The notes beneath the pieces are model-generated. The model saw only the letters and a list, made by a program, of their open reading frames with translations, ran no database searches and was not told the DNA's origin. The translations under genes and the position numbers were made by a program. This document shows, piece after piece, positions 57,763-64,000 of a DNA stretch of 64,000 nt; position 1 is the stretch's first letter; each line of letters opens with the position of its first letter. The DNA is taken from positions 1 to 64,000 of the forward strand of contig CAMJQA010000011.1 of the NCBI GenBank assembly GCA_946407895.1, written 5' to 3'. Source of the stretch: an uncultured Prevotellaceae bacterium. GTDB taxonomy: Bacteria; Bacteroidota; Bacteroidia; Bacteroidales; Bacteroidaceae.

Positions 57763-60018
57763 ATGAAACGTAGCTTGTTTTTTATTGCCCTGATGGGCTT
57801 TGCACTCTCCATCAGCGCCCGCGACCAGAAGATGGATGCGTTCGTCAACAAACTGATGAGCAAGATGACACTTAGTGAGAAAATCGGACAGCTGAACCTG
57901 CAACCAGGGGGCGATGTCACCACAGGCGGCGCTATGGATACCCAGGTAGGCGGTATGGTAGCTCGTGGTGAACTGGGTGCCATACTTAACACAACGGGCA
58001 AAGACAAGATCCGGGCTTTGCAGCAGATAGCCGTCGAGAAGAGCCGCCTGGGCATTCCCCTGTTGGTTGGTCTCGATGTCATTCATGGCTACAAGACTAT
58101 CTTCCCCATTCCGCTGGCTCAGTCGTGCAGCTGGAATCTGGAAGCTATGGAACAGGCAGCCCGCATAGCAGCCGAGGAAGCCAGCGTTGATGGTATCAGC
58201 TGGACATACAGCCCTATGGTAGATATAGCCCTCGATGCCCGTTGGGGACGTATTGCAGAGGGCAGTGGCGAGGATCCCTACCTGGGCAGCCTCATCGCCC
58301 AAGCTCTGGTGCGCGGTTATCAGGGCGACCTTAGCAGCCCCAGGAATATCATGGCCTGCCTGAAGCACTATGCATTATATGGTGCCGTTGAGGCCGGACG
58401 CGACTATAACACGGTGGATATGAGCCATCTGCGCATGTTCAACCAGTACTTTCCGCCCTATAAGGCAGCCGTTGAGGCCGGTGTGGGCAGTGTGATGTCC
58501 AGCTTCAATCTGGTGGATGGACAGCATGCCACGGCCAATCGTTGGCTCATCGATGACGTATTGCGCAAGACTTGGGGCTTCCAGGGTTTCCTGGTTACCG
58601 ACTATGGCAGTATTGCCGAGATGACGAGCCACGGCTTTGGCGACCTGAAGCACAACTCTGTCCTGGCCCTGAAGGCAGGTACCGATATGGATATGTGTGC
58701 ACAGGGCTATCTGAAGACGCTCGAGGAGAGCGTGCGCGAGGGCAAGGTGTCCCGCAAGGAGATTGACCAGGCCTGCCGCCGCGTGTTGGAGGCAAAGTAC
58801 AAGCTGGGGCTCTTTGACGATCCCTATCGCCATTGCCCTCTCAGCGACGAGGAAACAGCCGGGCACACCTTCACCGCTGAACACCGCCAGGCAGCCCGAC
58901 AGCTGACGGCCGAGACCTTTGTCCTGTTGAAGAACGAAGGGAACCTGCTGCCCCTGAAGAAGGAGGGAAAAATTGCCCTTATCGGTCCGAACGGCGATAC
59001 CACCGACGGCCTGCTGGGTACCTGGTGCGTCACCCGTCCCGACAGCAAGGCCTATCCCTCGCTCAGGGAGGCTATGCAGCAGGCTCTGGCCGGACGCGGA
59101 GAAGTGCTCTATAGCCAGGGATGCAACATTGCCCCTTACGGTCGTATGCGCCAGGCCGGTGCCTCATGGTACATTCCCGAGGTGGATGGCGAGAAGGCTC
59201 GCCAGGAAGCCTTGGCTGCTGCCCGCCAAGCCGATGTCATCGTCTGCGCAATGGGCGAGGGAGCCGACTATAGTGGCGAGAGCCATAGTCGCGTCACTTT
59301 GGAAATGCCGGCGACACAGATGAGCCTACTGCATGAGCTGGCTGCGCTGGGCAAGCCCATTGTACTGCTGAACTTTGCCGGGCGCCCCACCGTGATGAAC
59401 TGGGAGCGCGAACACATTCCCGCCATCATGAACGTCTGGTTCGGTGGCACGGAGATGGGACCGGCCATCTGCGATGTTCTCTTTGGCGACAAGGTGCCCT
59501 GCGGACGCCTTACCACCACCATGCCGCAGAGTGTGGGCCAGCTGCCGCTCTACTACAACCACCTGAATACCGGACGTCCGGCCGGAGATGACGACCCCAC
59601 CTTCCGCAACTACAGCAGCAACTACTTCGAGGTCAGCAACGGTCCGGCTTTCCCCTTCGGCTTCGGGCTCAGCTACACCACCTTCCAGTATGGTCAGATG
59701 CAGGTAGAGGCCAACGGACGGCAGCTCACCGTCAGCGTGCCTGTCACCAATAGTGGAGCTTATGACAGCTACGAGGTGGTGCAATGTTACATCCGCGACA
59801 TAGCCTGCCGCTACAGCCGTCCAGTAAAGGAGCTGAAGGGCTTCCGGCGTATATTCCTGAAGAAGGGCGAAACGCAGACCGTCAGCATACAGCTACAGCA
59901 GGAAAGCCTCAGCTGGTACGATCAGGACGGAAAGCTCTTCTTTGAGCCCGGCGAGTTCGACATCATGATAGGCCCCAACAGCCGCGATGTGCAAACAAAA
60001 CGCATCTCCGTGCAGTAG
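57763..60018 (+). CDS. GH3 beta-glucosidase, secreted
   Basis: 751 residues with a signal peptide (SLFFIALMGFALSISA). GH3 motifs are LTLSEKIGQLNL-like (MTLSEKIGQLN), CLKHYALYGAVEAGRDYN, the nucleophile Asp in FLVTDYGSIAEM (near residue 280), and a second alpha/beta domain with FVLLKNEGNLLPL and LNFAGRPTVMN. A C-terminal fibronectin-like domain follows. It matches periplasmic BglX-type enzymes that release glucose from beta-glucosides. The ATG at 57763 is used; an upstream open frame overlaps the preceding gene and lacks a signal. Confidence 0.93.
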   Translation: MKRSLFFIALMGFALSISARDQKMDAFVNKLMSKMTLSEKIGQLNLQPGGDVTTGGAMDTQVGGMVARGELGAILNTTGKDKIRALQQIAVEKSRLGIPLLVGLDVIHGYKTIFPIPLAQSCSWNLEAMEQAARIAAEEASVDGISWTYSPMVDIALDARWGRIAEGSGEDPYLGSLIAQALVRGYQGDLSSPRNIMACLKHYALYGAVEAGRDYNTVDMSHLRMFNQYFPPYKAAVEAGVGSVMSSFNLVDGQHATANRWLIDDVLRKTWGFQGFLVTDYGSIAEMTSHGFGDLKHNSVLALKAGTDMDMCAQGYLKTLEESVREGKVSRKEIDQACRRVLEAKYKLGLFDDPYRHCPLSDEETAGHTFTAEHRQAARQLTAETFVLLKNEGNLLPLKKEGKIALIGPNGDTTDGLLGTWCVTRPDSKAYPSLREAMQQALAGRGEVLYSQGCNIAPYGRMRQAGASWYIPEVDGEKARQEALAAARQADVIVCAMGEGADYSGESHSRVTLEMPATQMSLLHELAALGKPIVLLNFAGRPTVMNWEREHIPAIMNVWFGGTEMGPAICDVLFGDKVPCGRLTTTMPQSVGQLPLYYNHLNTGRPAGDDDPTFRNYSSNYFEVSNGPAFPFGFGLSYTTFQYGQMQVEANGRQLTVSVPVTNSGAYDSYEVVQCYIRDIACRYSRPVKELKGFRRIFLKKGETQTVSIQLQQESLSWYDQDGKLFFEPGEFDIMIGPNSRDVQTKRISVQ

Positions 60019-60093
60019 CCTCTCTCCTGCCCCTCCCCCTTTTTTGCACGTTCTTTACGAAAGACAATTAAAACTAATAAACACAATCCGAGA

Positions 60094-63000
60094 ATGAATA
60101 CAAGACGAATTTTGACGGCCGTGCTGGTGGTAATACTGGCCGGTATGTGTACGACAGCCAAGCCTGACAATGCCGTTACACCACTATGGCTAAGGGATGT
60201 AAAGGTGAGCCCCGACGGTGCACAGGTGGCGTTCTGCTACAAGGGCGATATATATAAGGTACCCGTGGGTGGGGGCGAGGCACAGCGCCTGACCACGCAG
60301 GACAGCTACGAATGTGCGCCCGTTTGGAGCCCCGACGGCAGGCAGATAGCCTTTGCCAGCGACCGGCATGGCAATATGGACGTCTTTGTGATGTCGTCCG
60401 AGGGCGGAGCAGCCACCCGCCTGACGTACAACAGCACGACGGAGACACCACAGGCCTTCTCGCCCGACGGCAAATGGGTGCTCTTCAAGGCCCAGATACA
60501 AGACCCGGCGGAGAGCGTTATGTTCCCCTCCGGCCGCCTCTCGGAGCTGTATAAGGTGCCTGCTGCGGGCGGACGTACCCTGCAGGTACTGGCCACGCCC
60601 GTGGAGATGCTTTGCTACACCCCCGACGGCAAGGGCTTCTACTACCACGACTGCAAGGGCTACGAAGACGAGTGGCGCAAGCACCATACCTCGTCCATTA
60701 CCCGCGACGTATGGTTCTACGATGCATCGAGCGGCCGGCACACCAACGTTACGCACCATGCCGGCGAGGACCGCAACCCGGCTGTCAGCCCTGACGGCAG
60801 CACCCTCTACTTCCTGAGCGAGCGCGACGGAGGCAGTATGAACGTATATAGCTGCCAGGCGCAGGGTGGCGCGACCGAGGCCAATGCGCCCCAAGCCGTC
60901 ACCAGCTTCAAGAACCACCCCGTACGCTTCCTCAGCGTAGCACGCAATGGCCTGCTATGCTTCACCTACAACGGCGAGATCTATACCCAGAAGGCCGGCG
61001 GAAAGGCGCAGAAGCTGAGCATCACCCTCACGCGCGACGACGAACCGGCCATACGCGACCTGAGTTTCTCCAGCGGGGCACGCCAGGCCGTGGTGAGCCG
61101 CGACGGCAAGCAGATAGCCTTTGTGGTACGTGGCGAGGTGTTCGTCACCACCACCGAGTACACCACCACCCGCCGCATCTCCGAGACGGCAGGTGCCGAG
61201 GCTGAGCCCGACTTCGCACCCGACGGACGCTCCGTCGTCTATGCCTCCGAGCGCAACGGAAACTGGCAGCTCTACAAGGCCAGCATCGTGAGGGACGACG
61301 ACCTGAACTTCGCCAATGCCACGCTTATCAAGGAGGAAAGCATCTTCCCCGAACTGCCCCCGCTGAAGCTGGAGGGTCGGATTGACTTCTCGCAGGTGGA
61401 GCGCCGCCGGCCCAAGTACAGCCCCGATGGCAAAAAGCTGGCCTTCATAGAGGATCGTACAAAACTGAAAGTGGTCGATCTGGAGACCAAGAAAGTGACC
61501 CAGGTGACCGACGGAAGCCAGTGGTACAGCCGGGACGGCGGATTCAGCTACGAGTGGAGCCCCGACGGCAAGTGGTTCGTGCTCAGCTACATAGCCAACC
61601 GGCGCGACCCTTACAAGGACCAGGGTATCGTGAGCGCCCAGGGCGGAGAGATTCACCCCATTACGCAGAGCGGATATATGAGCGGCAACCCCCGCTGGGT
61701 GATGGACGGCAAGGCCATCCTCTTCGAGAGCGAGCGCTACGGCATGCGCAGCCACGCCTCATGGGGCAGCCAGGACGACGTATTCCTGGCCTTCCTCACT
61801 CAGGATGCCTACGACCGCTACCGCCTCTCGCCCGAGGACTACGCCCTGCTGAAGGAACTGGAGAAGAAGAACGAGAAGAAGCCCGATGCCAAACCCGACA
61901 GCAAGGAAGAAGCTAAGGACAAAAAGGACAGCAAAGACAAGAAGGCTGACAAGAAAGGCGATAAGAAGGACGACAAGAAAGATGATAAGAAGACCGATGC
62001 CGACTCCACCAAGACCCTGCAGATAGAGTTCGAGGGGCTGGAGGACCGCATCGTGCGCCTCACCCCCAACAGCAGCCGCCTGGGCGATGCCATCATCAGC
62101 AAGGACGGCGAGAGCCTCTACTACTTTGCAGCCTTCGAGGGCGAACCCGACCTGTGGAAGATGGACCTGCGCAAGCATGAGACCAAGCTGCTCAGCAAGG
62201 GCGGCAGCGGATCCTTCCAGATGGACAAGGACGGCAACCTCTACTCCCTGGGCAGCTCGATGAAGAAGATTGAGAAGGGCGACAAGATAACCGGCATCAG
62301 CTACAGCGCCCGCATGAAGCTCGACATGGCTGCCGAGCGCGAGTACATGCTGCGCCACGTAGCCAAGCAGATCAACAAGAAGATATTCCGCACCGACTAC
62401 AACGGATGCGACTGGAACATGATGGTCACCAACTACGCCCGCTTCCTGCCGCACATCACTTACAACTACGACTTCTCCGATCTGCTGGGCGAACTGCTGG
62501 GCGAACTCAACGTCAGCCATACCGGCGGACGTTTCTACCCCTCGGGCGGAGGCGATGCAACGGCCCAGCTGGGCCTGCTCTACGACATGCGCTCCACCGA
62601 TGAGGGCATGAAGATAACCGATGTGCTGGAAGGCGGACCCTTTGCCCGGGCCAAGAGCAAGGTGAAGGCGGGAGACGTCATCACGGCCATCAACGGACAG
62701 CCAGTGGGACGGGATACCGACCTGGCCCAGCTCCTCAACCAATGCCAGGGCAAGAAGACCCTGGTCAGCCTCAAGGGCAGCGCAGGCGAGTGGGACGAGG
62801 TGGTGCTCCCCATCAGCCGCTCCGCACAATCCGACCTGCTCTACAAGCGTTGGGTGAAGAGCCGCGCAGCCGAGGTGGAACGCCTCTCGGGCGGACGGCT
62901 GGGCTACGTGCACCTGGAGAGCATGGACGATGCCAGCTTCCGCGACGTCTATTCCGACATCCTGGGCAAGTATAACCTACGCGAAGGTATCGTCATCGAC

Positions 63001-63453
63001 ACCCGCTACAACGGCGGCGGACGCCTGCACGAGGACATCGAGATTCTCTTCTCGGGCCATAAGTACTTCACTCAGGTCATCCGCGGACGCGAGGCGTGCG
63101 ACATGCCCAGCCGCCGCTACAACCACCCCACCATCATGCTGCAGGCCGAGGGCAACTACAGCAACGCTCACGGCACGCCCTGGGTGTATAGCCACCAGAA
63201 GCTGGGCAAGCTGGTGGGCGCACCCGTGCCCGGCACCATGAGCTCCGTCAACTGGGAGACGCTGCAGGACCCCACCCTTGTCTTCGGTGTCCCCGTGGTG
63301 GGCTATCAACTGCCCGACGGTTCCTACCTCGAGAACACCCAGCTGGAGCCTGACATACCCGTACTCAACCTGCCCGAGACGGTAGTCACCGGAACTGACC
63401 TCCAGCTGGAGGCAGCCGTCAGCGAACTGCTCAGGCAGATAGACGGTAAGTAA
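60094..63453 (+). CDS. Tricorn-like S41 protease with beta-propellers and PDZ domain
   Basis: 1,119 residues, exported (ILTAVLVVILAGMCTTA). Residues of about 30-590 hold TolB/WD40-like propeller repeats (VWSPDGRQIAFASDRHGN, YSPDGKKLAFIED, EWSPDGKWFVLSYI). A Lys/Asp-rich linker of about 50 residues follows (near 588-640), then a beta region, a PDZ-like domain (GMKITDVLEGGPFARA, GDVITAINGQPV) and an S41 domain with LGYVHLESMDD, VIDTRYNGGGRLHED and EGNYSNAHGTPW, where the Ser is expected. Tricorn proteases degrade peptides into small fragments. It is probably periplasmic. Confidence 0.9.
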   Translation: MNTRRILTAVLVVILAGMCTTAKPDNAVTPLWLRDVKVSPDGAQVAFCYKGDIYKVPVGGGEAQRLTTQDSYECAPVWSPDGRQIAFASDRHGNMDVFVMSSEGGAATRLTYNSTTETPQAFSPDGKWVLFKAQIQDPAESVMFPSGRLSELYKVPAAGGRTLQVLATPVEMLCYTPDGKGFYYHDCKGYEDEWRKHHTSSITRDVWFYDASSGRHTNVTHHAGEDRNPAVSPDGSTLYFLSERDGGSMNVYSCQAQGGATEANAPQAVTSFKNHPVRFLSVARNGLLCFTYNGEIYTQKAGGKAQKLSITLTRDDEPAIRDLSFSSGARQAVVSRDGKQIAFVVRGEVFVTTTEYTTTRRISETAGAEAEPDFAPDGRSVVYASERNGNWQLYKASIVRDDDLNFANATLIKEESIFPELPPLKLEGRIDFSQVERRRPKYSPDGKKLAFIEDRTKLKVVDLETKKVTQVTDGSQWYSRDGGFSYEWSPDGKWFVLSYIANRRDPYKDQGIVSAQGGEIHPITQSGYMSGNPRWVMDGKAILFESERYGMRSHASWGSQDDVFLAFLTQDAYDRYRLSPEDYALLKELEKKNEKKPDAKPDSKEEAKDKKDSKDKKADKKGDKKDDKKDDKKTDADSTKTLQIEFEGLEDRIVRLTPNSSRLGDAIISKDGESLYYFAAFEGEPDLWKMDLRKHETKLLSKGGSGSFQMDKDGNLYSLGSSMKKIEKGDKITGISYSARMKLDMAAEREYMLRHVAKQINKKIFRTDYNGCDWNMMVTNYARFLPHITYNYDFSDLLGELLGELNVSHTGGRFYPSGGGDATAQLGLLYDMRSTDEGMKITDVLEGGPFARAKSKVKAGDVITAINGQPVGRDTDLAQLLNQCQGKKTLVSLKGSAGEWDEVVLPISRSAQSDLLYKRWVKSRAAEVERLSGGRLGYVHLESMDDASFRDVYSDILGKYNLREGIVIDTRYNGGGRLHEDIEILFSGHKYFTQVIRGREACDMPSRRYNHPTIMLQAEGNYSNAHGTPWVYSHQKLGKLVGAPVPGTMSSVNWETLQDPTLVFGVPVVGYQLPDGSYLENTQLEPDIPVLNLPETVVTGTDLQLEAAVSELLRQIDGK

Positions 63454-63485
63454 TACTCCCTTCACAGCATATTTGAAGGTTCTTT

Positions 63486-63516
63486 GGAGGATGTGTCAAA
63501 AATAGGCACATCCTCC
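63486..63516 (+). terminator. Intrinsic terminator after the tricorn gene
   Basis: GGAGGATGTG (63486-63495) pairs with CACATCCTCC (63507-63516) around an 11-base loop, followed by TTTGT, 33 bp past the stop codon. Confidence 0.75.
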
Positions 63517-63591
63517 TTTGTATGAGATGCTTGGTCGATTCTTCTTATAATTATTGTTATATTCCGACCTTCGAGGTCGAAGCCCTTTCCG

Positions 63592-63628
63592 CTCGGCAAA
63601 GACCAAACAAGTTTGACTCTGCTCTCGC
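63592..63628. repeat. Inverted relative of the 25539-25576 palindrome
   Basis: CTCGGCAAAGACCAAACA and AGTTTGACTCTGCTCTCGC form an imperfect palindrome that matches the reverse complement of 24791-24828 closely. Confidence 0.55.
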
Positions 63629-63698
63629 TTGTTCGTTCTTCGACGAGCGAAGCGACCCTTTAGTCATGAGTCAAGGAACCGGCTAAACTGGGATTTCC

Positions 63699-63849
63699 AC
63701 CCGACTCAATAGGGCGAACGAGCCGAGCCATTAGGGACAATGAGCCGAGCCATTAGGGAGAACGGCTCGGGGCACACAATGCTGTGCCCCGGGGCGCATG
63801 ATTGTTTGCCCCGGGCCACACGGTCGCGTGCCCCGGGGCACATTAAAAA
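63699..63849. repeat. 22-bp-period array with two unit types
   Basis: Units at 63699, 63721 and 63743 read AGCCGAGCCATTAGGGA or a close variant. From 63784 the units change to GTGCCCCGGGGC (63784, 63806, 63828), the last including the 14-bp palindrome at 63828-63841. The 22-bp phase is kept within each set. There are no spacers of CRISPR type. Confidence 0.75.
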
Positions 63850-63857
63850 GTAAAATA

Positions 63858-63893
63858 GGCCGCCACCCGCAGTTCTGTTAGCGGATGGTGGCC
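63858..63893. terminator. GC-rich hairpin (13-bp stem)
   Basis: GGCCGCCACCCGC (63858-63870) pairs with GCGGATGGTGGCC (63881-63893) with one mismatch and one G-T pair; the loop is 10 bases. It lacks a T-run, so its role as a terminator is uncertain. Confidence 0.5.
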
Positions 63894-64000
63894 CTGAACA
63901 AAAGCAACATGAGTTTTTTCGTCTATTCTTGAGATTGCTTACTTTATCATCTTTATCTTGTTTATCTTGAACTACGTTCTAGTAGTACATACTTTAGTTC

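Larger units (their letters stand above)
63454..64000. other. Repeat-rich intergenic tail of the window (547 bp)
   Basis: It contains the tricorn terminator, an inverted relative of the 25539 palindrome, a 22-bp-period array with two unit types and a GC-rich hairpin. No gene was seen before the end of the window. Confidence 0.7.

Noticed and set aside
61759-62913. Minus-strand frame of 384 codons in the tricorn gene
   Set aside because: It is antisense to the Lys-rich linker, PDZ and S41 coding region.
46915-63849. 22-bp arrays as degenerate CRISPR
   Set aside because: The units abut with no unique spacers, there are only three or four copies and no cas gene is present.
872-64000. Insertion sequences as the source of the dispersed repeats
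   Set aside because: No transposase fragment, terminal inverted repeats or target duplications were found at the repeat sites.

Overview
The window looks like the chromosome of a Bacteroidota member of the order Bacteroidales, most like a Prevotella-type gut or rumen organism. The evidence is the promoter form (TTTG about 19 bp upstream of TAnnTTTG), the near absence of Shine-Dalgarno sites, the SusC-like barrel, the many lipoprotein or secreted glycosidases, the Prevotella-style C-terminal tails ending in KGIYII.GKK, and the HU-like / P5-like / 'smalltalk' small-protein trio. No tRNA, rRNA, CRISPR array or transposase was seen.

Layout. 1-2634: tail of a TonB-dependent receptor and a two-domain secreted esterase. 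2898-12064: a minus-strand rhamnosidase-type cluster (GH106, GH78, GH78-like, one small gene) facing an AraC regulator. 12122-13079: two small genes of a DUF5675-like module. 13447-22777: a second cluster (GH95-like/DUF5703 protein, exo/endonuclease-phosphatase-fold protein, giant GLUG-like repeat protein) facing a paralogous AraC regulator. 22959-23627: a PIN-domain toxin-antitoxin pair. 24054-25494: HU-like protein, P5-like protein and a 37-residue smalltalk protein. 25607-27973: housekeeping (pyrH, birA, yraN, tadA). 28108-37284: an apparent GlcNAc/chitin-type operon (regulator, ROK kinase, GH18-ThuA fusion, GH9, ThuA, and a NagB-MFS fusion). 37711-42880: FAD oxidoreductase, DUF1232 protein, rubredoxin, and a large GH43 protein. 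43028-48174: ugd and the complete dTDP-L-rhamnose set rmlC-D-A-B. 48226-49347: GH43 lipoprotein. 49407-53823: a steroid/bile-acid-type reductase cluster (5-alpha-reductase-like membrane protein, OYE-type flavin reductase, SDR) with an AGCS symporter. 53932-63453: fabD, GH13, acyltransferase, GH3, and a tricorn-like S41 protease. 63454-64000: repeat-rich intergenic DNA.

Most genes serve glycan breakdown outside or on the surface of the cell, with sugar uptake and catabolism inside. Rhamnose appears on both sides: putative rhamnosidases at one end and dTDP-rhamnose synthesis at the other. The most interesting candidates are the 49.4-52.3 kb steroid-type operon, the NagB-MFS fusion, the shared 5' leader linking two small-gene modules, and an unusual load of intergenic repeats. 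These repeats are 7-bp tandem tracts that enter coding sequences and 22-bp-period CCCGGG arrays at three loci.
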